This document shows positions 46,424 to 58,850 of a stretch of DNA of 64,000 nucleotides, in pieces. Made by a program: the position numbers and the translations under genes. Location: the NCBI GenBank assembly GCA_011316305.1, contig SAUG01000074.1:186001-250000 (forward strand). The letters are read 5' to 3'. The notes below the pieces were generated by a model. It made no database searches, was not told the DNA's origin, and was given only the letters and a program-made list of their open reading frames with translations. The first letter of the stretch is position 1. Every line of letters starts with the position of its first letter. The DNA comes from Rusavskia elegans (Eukaryota > Ascomycota > Lecanoromycetes > Teloschistales > Teloschistaceae).

Positions 46424-49400
46424 AGCCCCTTTTATAGTATTTTTCTAAATTTCTTTAGAGTTCCCTAAATTTCTTTAAAGTATTTTCTTAGTTCCTAAAT
46501 ATTATTTTTATCGAGAAATCTTTTCTATTTAATTAGAAATTTATCTATTTTTTTTTATTTTCTTCTATTATTTTTTTAACTTTATATTTCTCTTTTTTCT
46601 AATAGTATTAATATTTTACTAATAGTATTCTATTAGATATCTTTTTAAAAAGTCCTATATAGAATTTTAAAAAGATTTCTATTATCGGGAATTTAAAATA
46701 TACCGTTATTTTTTTAATATTCTAGATTTTAAAAGCTCTTATATATAATCTATCTAATTTTTTATTAGTAAAATATTTTATTAATAGAAATACTTTATCT
46801 CTTTTTTTAATATTATAATTTCTTTTTAATTTATTAACTTTTTATTTTATTTTTTCTTTAACTTTCTAGATTTTTATCTTAGCTTTATCCTAATTTTCTT
46901 TTATTTTATTAACGAATACTTACGCTATTGGATTATTTTTTCTAGTTATTACTTTATATTCTAGCTTTCTACTATATAGAAGAACGTCTAGCGTTATTTT
47001 AATATCTTTATTATAAGACGAATTAATTACTATCTAGGTAGTCGGTAGAGATTAGACCTAATTTTCCTCTTTTTCTAAATAATATATTTATAAATATAAT
47101 TCTAATATCTAGTTTATTCTTTCTATTTATTTATCGGCCTACGGATATAATAATATTAATATTATTTATTTAGTTTCTATTATTTCTATTAATTTTTTTA
47201 TAAATTTAGAAACGAAAAACTTATCCTAATCCGATATAATTTTTTCTACGATACTATTTTTATAAAAAACCGTTTTTAATAGCAGGAATACTAGCTATTC
47301 CGCTATTATTATTATTTTACAGAGTATAAACATTATATATTTTATAAATCTATCTATAGTTATTACTATAATATTATATAGTACTTATATATAATAATTA
47401 ACTGACTCGGAAAATCTTATAATAAAATCTATCGCGATCTATTAATAGAGATATTACGGTATTTATATAGGCTAAAATTTACTAATAGATTTTTATTTAT
47501 TTTTTTTAGATATTAAATATTCGGAGTTGTTTTTTATATATTTTTTAATATATTTATTAAGTACTAATATATTAGTTTTTTTCTAAATTCTTTATAAAAT
47601 TTTTATTAATTTCTAATATCTTGCTATTTTAGAATCATATATTTATCGAATAATATCGGTTATTTTTTCTAATATTTTTATTTTTTTTAAAACTTTTCTA
47701 TTTCTTTTTAATAATAGTCTATTTATTTTTTCTATAGTTTTATAGTCTATTTTTCGATTTAAAGTATCTACTACTATATTATTTATATTTTTAATATATT
47801 ATATTTTAAAAAAATAATAAATAATTTTTTCTAACTATTTTATTTATTTTTAATTAAATTCTTTATTAATTAAAAGTAATAGAAGGTTTTTATAGTTAGT
47901 ATAAATTATTACTTTTTTCGATATTCCGGTAATATATACTTTATAATATATAAAACTTACGATAAATATTAATATCTTTTTATTTATTATTATATAATTA
48001 ACTTCGGCTAGTATAAATTTCTTTAAATAGTAGTCTAGCGGTTTACTCTTTTATATTAGATATAAATCTAAAGTTTTATCCGATATATTTATATATAGTA
48101 TAATCTATTTTTTTAGATTAAATATATCTAACGTTTTTTCGTTCGCGAAGTTCTATTTAAATTTTTTAAATACTTCGTTTTCTATTCGTATCTATTAAAA
48201 CGTTTTATTATTTTATAAAAAATCTATTAAAAGGATAGTTTTTTTTATATATTCTTTTATTATTTTCTAGTAGAATCTTATAAAATCTAGAAAGTTTTAA
48301 ATATTTTCTTTATTTTTAGAAACTAGCTATTTTTTTTATTATTTAAAGTTTATTAGCTTCTATAGTAATATTTTCTAGTCTAATTATATATTTTAGAAAT
48401 ATAATCTCTTTTTTAAAGAATTCCGATTTTTTTTCTTAATTCTAAAGTTATTTTTTCAGAATTTTTATAATATTTTATAAATATATTAAATATATTCTTC
48501 TTTTATTTTAGAAAATATTAATATATTATCTATATAAACTATAATAAAAATGTCGAAATAGTTATATAATATCTTATTAACTACTTTTTATAAAATTATA
48601 GAAACGTTTATTAATTTTAATAATATTACGAAATATTTAAATAGCCTATATTTTTTTTTTAAATATTATTTTTTATTTATTTATTTTTTTAATTCGTAAT
48701 AAATTAAAGGTATCTTTTAAATCTAGCTTTATAAACTATTTAGCTTTTCTAATTCTATTTTTAAAGTCTGCTAAAAAAGATAAAGAATATTTATCCTTTT
48801 ATATTACTATATTAAATCGTCTAAAGTTAATATAAAGTCGAAAATCTCCGTTTTTTTTCGAAATAAATATTATCGGCTATTTTATTTTTAATTTATAATA
48901 ATATATATATCTTTATTTAAAGTTATAGTTAATATATTTTTATAGTACTTTCGATTATTTATTATTTAGTCTATAGATCGGCCTAGTTTTTAATTTATCG
49001 GAATCTATAATAATAATTTCGTAATCTTTCTATATATAAATTAATAAAAGTAGTTTTCTTTTTGATTTTTTTAATATATTCTAGAAATCTTTAAATAGTT
49101 TTAGAATTTTATCTATAGTAGCTCCTTCTTTTTTAGTCTACTATTTCCGAATAAAAATATTATATATTTTTTTTATTTTAGCTAATCTTTTAGATATATT
49201 AAATAGATAGTTTCCTATTTTTATCTATATTATTTTCTAAACGATCTCTAGATTCTATAATATAAACTATAGAATATCTAAATAGATATCTCTTTATATT
49301 TTTATAATATCGAAAATTATTCTTTTTTTATATCTATTATTTTCTATTTATAGGAATTTAGTTTAATATTTAACTTTAACGAATCCTATCGTATTAATAA

Positions 49401-49575
49401 TTTCTATAAAATAAAGTTCTATTCTTTTAGTTAAAAGGATATTAAATCTTTTTATATATTTTTCCGATATAATATTTCGAATTGCTTTTAAATTAATTAA
49501 AGCTTTTATAGATTATCTAAATAATATTAACTAGATAAAGATCCGATCTTTATCTATTTTCTAGAATTATTAAAA

Positions 49576-49987
49576 TATAACGTCTCTATATATTAAAAGG
49601 TATTATATTTAGGTCTAGTTATAGCCGTAGGTATAGTCCGAACTATTAAATAGTAAAGGAATTCTAATATAGATTATTATAACTAATCCTATATAGCCGC
49701 GAAGATACGGTTATAATATTATAAAACGTCTATTTTATAGAAGTAATTAATAGAAAATAGTAGAAATATTTTTAATAATTATATTAATAACTATTAAAGG
49801 AAAATATCTAATAGAAATAAAGGAGCGATATATATAGTAAAAATAGCCGATAGTATCGATAGATAGCTATCCGTTAAAAAATTCTATTATAGAAGTCGGC
49901 TATAGTAGCTATAGATAGCTATAGATAATTAGACTCGTTTACCTGGCCAATCTTCTAGCGTATTTCTGTGGAATCGTGGACGTAACA
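49576..49987 (-). repeat. LTR of the gag-less gypsy relic, right
   Basis: Partner of 46003-46423. Its outer 60 bp are nearly unmutated (ATTTCTGTGGAATCGTGGAC). Confidence 0.8.
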
Positions 49988-50360
49988 TTCAGGTAGCTTT
50001 ATAACATTTTTCCTCGTATCGTAATTTTAGTAGTAATCCTTTTCTTTTTCTCTCGACGCGACGACGAGAATACGTACTCTTTCTTTAAAGAAAAAAAGCT
50101 CGTACGGGCCGAGACCTAAGCTCTAGCTAGCGACGGAGCTAGAAACGAAAGCGAAAGCTCGAGAAACAGTTAAAATTCTCGAAGAAACGTTAAAAAAACG
50201 TAGAAACCCTTATTTTTTAACGATAAGAGCTGGAAAAGTAAGAAAACTCTCGAATTTCGCCTCGATTATAACGAGATAGCTCTAGAGATAACGAAAATCT
50301 CGCGACGGAAAGGGTTTATTAAATTTAAAAGCGTTATCAAGACTGTATTATTACTCTAGA

Positions 50361-50809
50361 GGAAATAAAGAGTGATAAAACGGAAGCTAATCTGGGAATC
50401 TTTCTAAATTTCGATCCTTCTAACTTTAAAAGTTTATAGAAGTATTATTTAACGATCTCTAGATATAAGATCTTATAAAGTTTATAATAGATTTATAGAT
50501 ATATATACTCGATATATATAAATTTATAGAAATTCTATAGATTTTATCGTTAATCTTTAAAAGGTCGTAGTAAAATCTGCTATAAAGGGCTCCTACGGTC
50601 CTACTAGCTACTACTAGAAAATTAAAACCTTTATAATTTATCTAAATCTTAGCTAAATTTAGTAAAACTTGAATATTATAATCTTTATACTATAGTAATT
50701 CTATATTATAAATTATAAACGGATCCGACCGGTAGTTATTAAATACAGTAGAATTGATTTTTTAGATGGACTCTCGAATTTAGCTTCCGTTTTATCACTC
50801 TTTATTTCC
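50361..50809. repeat. Perfect 30-bp inverted repeat bounding 389 bp
   Basis: Bases 50361-50390 (GGAAATAAAGAGTGATAAAA, then CGGAAGCTAA) are the exact reverse complement of 50780-50809. The interior is TA-rich with no frame. It may be the TIR pair of a small DNA transposon, but no target duplication is visible. Confidence 0.6.
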
Positions 50810-50882
50810 CTTGGAATACGTTGAACGAAGAAGATCTCTATAAGATTAAACGAGTATTAATCTGACCGAAATTCGTAGTCCT

Positions 50883-51000
50883 AAACTCAGACCTGCGACC
50901 GACGAAATTCTTCGGGTCTAGCTATATAGGGTAACTACTAGACTCTAGTTCGAATAATATTAAATCTCGCTTAAATTTCGGCGGTGCAGGTCTGAGTTCT
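50883..51000. repeat. Imperfect hairpin at the transposon/gene boundary
   Basis: AACTCAGACCTGCGACCGAC (50884-50903) continuing to GAAATT is the near-exact reverse complement of 50976-51000 (AATTTCGGCGG, then TGCAGGTCTGAGTT). The loop is about 65 bp. Confidence 0.6.
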
Positions 51001-54000
51001 GAGGCAACTGTAGATGGCCTTGTCGATCTTATAGAGCACCAGAGCAGTGACTTCTCGGGATTCCGAAGTCGGCATGCAAAGCTTACATCACGACTGCAAA
51101 GCTGCTTGAAGCCAGTGACACTCCTTGGGAGTTTCGCAAAAGACGCGCTCGCGACTTCTCCATATGGTCCAGCGTCTTCTGCCATCTTCGGAGCTGTATT
51201 GCATCTTATCCAGGCCGCACACAAAGTGACCGAGGCGTATGACTGGGTTGAACAAGCTCTAGGTCAGCTTCAGGATTTTACTGATCGCTTGAATTTGTAC
51301 AGACAGAACACCATGGATGCCGCATCAGAGAACAAGGTCACAGCTATTCTGACATGTTTGCTCAAGGTGATCGGGAGATGTGAAACGTTGATCACTCGTG
51401 GTAGATTCAAGCAGTATCTCCATGTCGTATTCCTCGTCAAGGATGAGAAGACCAAGAAGATGTTGGACGAGCTGAACGAATCGCTTGATAAAGAGCAGCG
51501 CTATGTGGTTGCTGCGTCGTATGCATCTCAGAAGACTACTGAGGCGGCGGTGAAGACGTTGACTGAAACTACCGCAGAGACACAGAAGGGCGTCGAGAGC
51601 CATTACCATCTTCTAGAAGGTATTTCAGCCACCTGATCACATGCCAGCCTTGCTATTCGCTGATGCCGTCAAGATTTGCGAGCGCGCGAGATCACAAAGG
51701 ACGAGGACATTCTCGTCAAACGCAGTCTGGAGTTACCGGCAGCGGACAGGACACTCGAGCTCTACGAGGAGTTCAGATCGAAGCTGGTCAAGGGTACTGG
51801 GAGCTGGCTTCAGAAAGAGCCTCTGTTCACAACTTGGACGGAGCAAAAGGTACCGATACTGTGGGTATTTGGAGGCCCAGGGTCGGGGAAATCGCATCTT
51901 TCCACGTGGACAATCCAGCATCTACTTCGGCTTTATGGCGAGAACCATGTTGAAACTAGCGGCGTATCTATCGCATACTTTTATATCAGAGAGAACGAGC
52001 AACAGCTACGAGAACCCAACACGGTCCTGAAGACTCTCGCGTGGCAAATCGCAGAGCGCGACCCTATTTTCAAGAAGCATGCAGCCGACGTTTGCTCCTC
52101 AAAGAGGAACATCATATCTGTGGAGCAGACGTGGGTCAACCTATTTGTCGCCTTCTATCAATCAATTGCGAATGCAGACAGATCCGCGATATTGGTAGTC
52201 GATGGTCTTGACGAGGCACCCAGAGCAGTGAGATCTACCCTGTTAGGTCTCTTCAAAGGCCTACTATCCGACAATGCTGGTGGACCTCGGCCGCACATTC
52301 AAGTCGCAGTCATCGGTCGCATCACCCTCAAGGGTGATATGGATTTTGAAAGAGAAGAAAAATTTATCGAGGTGTCCCGTGAAAAGAATCAGGAAGACCT
52401 CGATCGATACATTGAAGACAGACTGTCTACCCTCAACATTATCAAGCGATTGGGAGAACTTGATAAACTTGAAGCAAGAAAACCGTTGAAAAAACAGGCA
52501 AAGCCCCAAGCACCAGTCGCAAGGAGAAAGTTGAAGGACAAGATCTCATCGTACGCTGATGGAGTCTTTTTATGGGCAAAGCTCCTCTTGGACCAAATAC
52601 ATGAAAAAGACTATCGAGAGATTGAGAAAATCTTGAGTCGCCCACCTTCGAGCTTAGAGAGCATGGTGAAGCACGTGTACCATCGTCTGTCGGCTGAGGA
52701 GGACGACGTGGAGCCGATTAAGTGTTTGCTTACATGGACAGCCTATGCTCAACGACCATTACTCTTTGGTGAGATCGAGCTGATCCTGAGCTTGCCAAGC
52801 AGAGCTCCAAACCTTCTTCTGTGGGATAAGTTCCAGGGCAAGCTTGCCTCGATATTCGAATTGACGATCCCAGAACACGATGCCGATGATGATGATGAGT
52901 ACGATGGCTCCAATCGAGATGGCGACTTGACCGAGAACTCGACCAGGGAAGGAGACCAAAGTGAGACAATGCATGAGGGAAACGACAAGCCGAGCGAGAC
53001 AGTGACCGAAGACGACGATGACGAGTATGTCAACAGCGACCAGAATGAACCTGATCGTTCCTCCGAGGATGGATCGGATGGTGATCACCAGAGCGACACC
53101 AGCGACTTCAAGCTATTGGACGACCTCGATATGGATAGAGGGCTTGATGCGCTTGCTGCTGGCGAGATCTCGAGCGTTGCAGGCGAGCATCTTCACGCTT
53201 ATGCTGATTGGCAGTCCAAGACACGAATTACATACAGCCATCTACAGTTTAGGGAGTTTCTCATTAATAGGAAGCACCGCGATCCGATCGATCTGGATAT
53301 TGACACCGAAAGGAGCCAGCTTGGGATTGCCCTGACTTGCTTTGAGCTTCTTCAATTCGGGTTCGACGCACAACAGAATTCCAAGTATTTGATCGACTAT
53401 CCTTGCCGGTATCTCGTACGTCACCTGGAGCAAATCGACCCAAAAGGCATTGATGAAGAAGATCGATACAATATTGTACGGGGGATCTACTGGCTCTTCC
53501 ATGAGGATCTTGGTGCGAGAACGTATTTCAATGCACCGCTGGACAGCGATAGTGATATGTGGGACGAATATTGGACGACTTGGCTCGCGAGTAGTACGCA
53601 TACCAAAGGCATACGTACATGGTTAGCATATGGGGATGAGATGAGCCATCGCTTCGATAAGAGCGCTCTCCTGTGGATGGCAGCAGCCTCAAGAGACACT
53701 CGTGAACTTGTTCGGCCTTGGGTTCAGACATTAGCCCGAGTATGGCTGACGAAGTCTGGCTTTGATGACGACGCCTATATGGACAAATCAGAACGCCTGG
53801 TCTGGCTTATGCACGGTCTCACCTCACTTGTGCGTCATGTCTTCACCATCTTCAGTCCTCACAATTTCATGGCTGACATGCACTCAGGATGAGAATGGGA
53901 ACATCGCATCAATCCTACAAGACTTTGCATTCTACCAGCTGGACTTCACCAAAGTCTCCGCTGCCAGACTGAGAGAGCTTGCTGACTACGCATACGATAA

Positions 54001-55810
54001 CGGATCCCCACATTGGCACACAGGCCTAGCCTGGATTTACATGGAAGCATTCTACTATGAAGAGGCTACTTGTCATTTCAAAGCAGCTCTGGCCATAGAG
54101 CCTCACGCCTGGCTACCAAAAGAAGGGCTGGCCAGGATCTATGGTGATCAGCAGAATTACTCCGACGCTATTCAGCTTATGGAAGAAGCGTACAGCTCGC
54201 TCCCGAAGAAGTTTGGCTATCTCGGCGGCTTCTTACTACCCTATATCGCCGAATGGAAACGGACCATTTGTGACGATGAAGGCGCCTACGAAACGGCTCG
54301 GCAGGGTTACCTCGCCGAGCCATCAAGCCCTCTCGCACAGGATCGATATTTGAGAGCCCTAGATCTGAAACGTGACTCAAGCTCGTTCATACAAGTTTTG
54401 AACTACATGCATGAGCAGACCTGGAGCGACACAGGCAAGTCTCTTTTCGTACGCTTTCTCAACTTCGGCTATGGTCTTTTCGACGAGATTGGCAGCGCAT
54501 ATCGAGCGGAGGGGCGCCCGCGCTTCGTCATTGAAGCGATGGAGCAGGCATTGAGCGTTGTTCTAGCTTCGAAAGACCCATACATGAAGATTTGGATCCA
54601 AGGTGAATTCGGCACTTTCCAATACCAGTACAATGACGACGTTGATGCTGCGATGAAATTATTGGAGCAAGCTCTGAAAATGCTTTCGGGTGCAGGGGCG
54701 ACGGTGCAAAAGGAGAACAAATGGGCTCGCGACAATTATGGCAACCTCCTGGCAAGATTATGCTTCGATGCTGCAGTGTCCGCTCGAAAAGACGGGACTA
54801 ATCCTTGGCCATATACCAAGCGGCTAAAACAGTTGGCTACAGTCACCAGTACAGCGGACGAAGACTTTGCCGACTTCTTTGACTTCTTTGGACCTGGATA
54901 TGCATCTATGCTTTGGGGCTGCTGGCTCCGCGCGTATGAGAGGGCTGAAGAGACCATTTGGAGAAAGACGTTCAAAGTGAGGATACTGGATGAACTGAAT
55001 ACGCTGGATGATGAGGATCCTTCGAATGACATGGCTGGATTACACTCTCTTGCTATTACCTTACTTCATCTGGGAGATGACGAAGCTGCCGGCGCTATTC
55101 TGGCTGTCTTATTCATGCCGTTGAAAGTCTCGCGTGACACCGCTGACGATGACACAAAGAACGATCACAGTGAAAGAGATCTTATAGAAGAAAGTACCGA
55201 TAAGGATGCCAAGCAAGGAGTAGACAAAGACACACGGGACGAAGAGAGTGGCAACGAACGCGACTGGGAAGAGATCCACGCCGAGGATCGTGGAAGCGAC
55301 AACAGCAATTCTTCTCCCAACAAAGCGAAGAACGACAACACCGCAGCTCACAACCTCCCTCCAAACGTCCAGGATCAAGAAGCCACTAAACTATCCCAGC
55401 AATCCGATACGGACATCACATCCCACTCCAACCCCCCATCACCCTTCCCTCGCCGCCCCACCGACGACATATCAGCCATCACCATCAACGGCACCACCCG
55501 CCTCGCCCTCTCCCTCGACACCGCCTGGATCCACGAATGTAACGGCCCGTGCAGCACCTCCTACTACCACTACACCTCCCTCTACGTTTGTAAAATCTGC
55601 CTCGGCACCAAGTTCTGCGGCGAATGCTTGCAACTTGTCAAAGAGGAGAAGCTGGTATGTCGTGATTGTAGTCCTCAGCATAGCTGGTACCAGGCGTGGC
55701 CTATCCCGGAGGGGAAGGCGAAGTTGGTGGCGGAAGAGAAAGAGAAAGAGGGAGGCGGATGGGCTATCCGGAAGGAGTGGTTGGATAAATTGAGAACAGA
55801 GTGGTTGTAG
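50935..55810 (+). CDS. STAND/NLR-like protein: Goodbye-NACHT-TPR-Cys-rich, 5-prime truncated
   Basis: Exons are (open from 50935)-51619, 51674-53829 and 53888-55810, at least 1530 aa. Introns: 54 nt (GTATTT...CAAG, carrying two in-frame stops) and 58 nt (GTGCGT, CTGAC branch, CTCAG). No ATG lies in frame between the TAA at 50932 and 51106, so the start is lost or lies across an unseen intron. The N-terminal region (TVDGLVDLIEHQSSD, ASSAIFGAVLHLIQAAHKV) matches the fungal Goodbye domain. NACHT-type NTPase: Walker A GGPGSGKS (about 51875), Walker B ILVVDGLDEA. Then come a highly acidic linker, TPR-like helices (54000-55100), a disordered stretch and a zinc-binding-like cluster (ECNGPC, CKICLGTKFCGEC, CRDC). 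Such proteins act in heterokaryon incompatibility or other non-self responses. The truncation suggests it may be non-functional. Confidence 0.8.
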
Positions 55811-56652
55811 TGGGCGTTGGAAGCATTGATATTGCTGCTTTGCTGGCGTGGTCGACTCGAACGTAAAATCTTCGCCATCTAACACATTTCCACAAAACCA
55901 ACTGCAATCCTTCGTCGTTGGCCACGAACATATATTGCGGAGCAGCAGCATCATCATCTCATCACATCACTCTTACAACTCTCCGCTGTGCCCCCTTCCT
56001 AACCTCTATTTATCATCTCAAAACTTCATCGTTTTCATGGGGCCAAGAATCATCTCCTCTTTCTCATTGAATATACGCTACCTCGAAGACCGATCTGGAT
56101 CTATGTGGACATAGATTAGATAACACAAGAGCTGTAGCGCTGGTATGAAGCTGGCTGTCTGTATGAAGAGCGTTGTGAGGCGGCGGATTGAGTCTTTAGG
56201 GTCTCTATTTATGATTGGGGCTGGAGGTAGAGGAGGTGCAGGTCAAGGATCGATGTTTTGAGAATGATACGACATGGCGCTGCTGTATGGATGGATGGAT
56301 GGATGGATGGATGATGTGCTTTGCGATTTCCCGTCTCTAATGGGCACATTGACAGGTAGAGCAGTCTATCTGTAGGAAGGGTACTATTGACGGTGAGATG
56401 AGATGGCGATACGATGCGAAGCAGAATATGAAGGACGTATGGAGTAGTGGATGTAAAGTAGACAAGGAAGTAGTAGGCACTGGATTTGAAAGTCTGGAGT
56501 CGGATATTTGGAAGCTCTTCGCAATTGAGCCGAACAATCTGTATCCCCACTCCGCAATTCAGCCCATATATCTGGATATGTTCCGGACCACCTCCGTCGT
56601 AGACATCCACCCGCTTCACATTCATTCCCCCAACGATACAACATCCACACCG
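55811..56652. other. Convergent intergenic region with an ATGG microsatellite
   Basis: Lies between the STAND gene and DPP5 3-prime ends. A six-fold ATGG repeat occupies 56288-56314. Frames crossing it have no recognisable product. Confidence 0.5.
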
Positions 56653-58850
56653 TTAGTAAGGACTAGTCGCATTACTCAACCCGGAGTAATAGTTGATCCA
56701 CTTGAAGATCTCCCTATGCCACACCCTCGAATTCTCCCTATTCAGCACCCAATGGTTCTCATCCGGGAAATTCAAAAACTTGCTCGGCACGCCCTTGACC
56801 TGGAGCATATTGAACAGCATGATGCCTTCACTCACCGGCAGACGATAGTCCAAATCATTGTGCACCACGAAATGCGGCGTCGCCCAGTTCTCGTAGTACA
56901 GAATCGGGTTCCACCTGTAATACGTCGAGGTCTCGTTGGGCGAGGTGAAGATGCCGCCTTCGTCATGGTTGATGAACCAGAGTTCTTCCGTCGCATAATC
57001 AGCCAGTGAATTGGTGACGCCGTCGTGGGTGACCAGGGCTTTGAAACGACGACCCATTTCGTGGCCTTGAAACCAATTGTTCATGTAGCCTCCAAACGAT
57101 GCACCAGCTGAGATGCCACGTGAGGTGTCGACGTACGGGAGGTTTTCGTTGACATAGTCCCAGGCAAACACAAGATCCCAGTAGGGATAGTCTCCCCAGT
57201 GAGAGGCCACTGCATCTGTCAGGTTCTGACCCCATCCGGAGCTGGCGGTTGGATTCGGTGCAATGACTACGTATCCTTGGTCGGCCCAGACTTTGTAATT
57301 CCATCTTGTGCTCCATGAGTTGTAAAAACCGCCTTGAGGGCCACCGTGGACAAGAAAGGCCAGAGGGTATTGCTTGTCTGCAGAGAAGTTGGCTGGGTAG
57401 ATAATCCAGGATTGGAGATCGATCTCCGTGCTGTTGGAGGAGAAATAGAATTCTGAGACGTCTTTTGGACCAAGGCCCGAGAGTTCTTCGTCAACAAGGT
57501 TGGCTTGAAAGTAGACGTTGGTCACATTGCCCTCGGAGTTGACAGTGTAAATATCACGACTGGACCATATCTTGGAGTCGGAGATTAGAATTTGACCATT
57601 TGCCAGGACTTGCATTCCTGCTGGAACACCTTCATTGGTGATGTTTTTTGGCTTGTAATCCGCTGCTGCATTGACTGGGACAGGGAAAACTCTTTCGCGG
57701 CCAAGATCCGGAGCTGCGACGTAGAGGACATTTCCGTCGTTGGACCAGGCGAGAACGTCTGGAGATCTATCCCAATCGCCCGCAACCTTCTTGACATCCA
57801 GATTGTTGGGATCGGCGTTGGCGACATAGATGATATTACGATCAGACTCGTAATAAATGCCATTCATCTGGAAGTAAGCGATCTTCGATCCATCCTTGGA
57901 GAACGTGGGACTGGAAGATGCACCCTCCGCGCCCGGAGTAGTCCCAATGGGGTTGATGGGAATGGAGTCATTCACGCGGCCGCTAAAAGGCACCCAGTAG
58001 ATCTGACTGCTAGTGAAGTTTGCGAGTGGCAAGTCGATGTTCTTAGTCAAGAAAAGGACTTGGCTCCCATCAGGCGAGATGTCGTAGTCTCCACTGCTGC
58101 CAAATGGCTGCACTGGAGATTCGGCGCAAGTAGCATTGCATTTGCCAGTGACATAATTTGTCAGCTCGCCCGCAAGCAAGTAGGTGCCATTACCTCTCTT
58201 GAGTACACCTCCGAAAACAGCATAGCGCTGTGGTGTCAGGTAGGTGTCCCAATGCCGGACGTAGATATCCGTGTATATTCTGGCAGTACTTGCTGGCGTT
58301 TCTGCGAGTTCTTCGTTATACGCTGTACCATTGGGATACGCCAGAGTATAGACAAGGAAGTGGATATCTCCTGACTTGGTGGCCACGGCTTTCAGCCCGG
58401 AAAATGGCGCAGGTAGCGATGCGGCCAGCTTGGCACTTGAAAGTCGAGTCGCATCCGCAGTATACAGTGAGATACCTCCATCTCCAGCCTCATTGGTAGA
58501 ATTGATGTAAAGAATGCTCGTGTTGGTCGGGCCCACGAAGACGACTTCCGTGATGTTGGAGTCTGCAGACCAGGTGGAGAATGCACCGGATCTCAAATCG
58601 AGCTGCTGCCACACAGTCGTTGCCTCGTGGTCTTCGAAGGAGTAATTGGTGCTGGTGTAGATGGCAAAATCCTTTGGACTTGATCAGCTTGCGGTTTTCA
58701 ATGTTTGCCTTCGACTTGTCCTACACCTGAAGGATTGGCTTGTGCGACACCCCGCCTAGGGGCAGCTAGCATGTCCTCTGGCGTGATGGCATTGATCAGA
58801 GGCAATGCAGCCAACGCTGCTGTTGCTATCGTCCGGATGTTTGACTTCAT
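56653..58850 (-). CDS. Secreted dipeptidyl-peptidase 5 (S9 family), two exons
   Basis: Exons are 58850-58725 and 58671-56653, giving 714 aa, typical for fungal DPP5. The 53-nt intron has donor GTAGGA, a CTGAT branch-like site and acceptor AAAG. Splicing gives QANPSG joined to DFAIYTSTNYSFEDHEATT. The ATG at 58850 opens a signal peptide (MKSNIRTIATAALAALPLI) with cleavage near NA-ITPEDM. The N-terminal half is a beta-propeller. The catalytic domain has HGGPQGGFYN, nucleophile GASFGGYM (Ser near 565), Asp in HNDLDYR and His in DENHWV (near 682). Many NxS/T sequons fit a secreted glycoprotein. DPP5 removes dipeptides from peptide N-termini in the extracellular digestion of protein. The enzyme looks intact. 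Confidence 0.93.

Larger units (their letters stand above)
46003..49987 (-). mobile_element. Ty3/gypsy relic lacking a recognisable gag
   Basis: LTRs at 46003-46423 and 49576-49987 enclose only 3.15 kb. The 5-bp flanks are TCCAG and TTCAG, one transition apart. On the minus strand a protease-like AIRNIISEKYIKRFNILL precedes reverse transcriptase with GDFRLYINFRRFN, FIKLDLKDTFNLLRIKK and YIDNILIFSK (about 48850-48500). RNase H/integrase-like sequence continues to about 46900. No gag was seen, so it may be internally deleted or non-autonomous. It inserted in the chromovirus LTR3. Confidence 0.7.
26793..50006. mobile_element. Nested transposon block built on tandem chromodomain Ty3/gypsy elements
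   Basis: The block begins with TGTTATAAGC (26793) and ends with a CTTTATAACA LTR end (50006), flanked on both sides by TTTTT (26788-26792 and 50007-50011), a candidate target duplication. Order: LTR1, gag relic, inserted elements, LTR2, complete gag-pol relic, LTR3 split by three later insertions. No frame of 60 codons or more survives from 26247 to 45791, and the sequence is extremely TA-rich, as expected of RIP. Confidence 0.75.
39816..50006 (+). repeat. Chromovirus LTR3, split by three nested insertions
   Basis: LTR pieces lie at 39816-40150, 40311-40323, 45957-46002 and 49988-50006 (junction positions include target duplications). Read together they follow LTR1 and LTR2 in order to the terminal CTTTATAACA. 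Confidence 0.8.

Noticed and set aside
52759..53088. Hydrophobic minus-strand frames opposite the STAND gene
   Set aside because: They are antisense translation of the acidic GAT/GAC-rich linker, which always yields Ile/Val-rich shadows.
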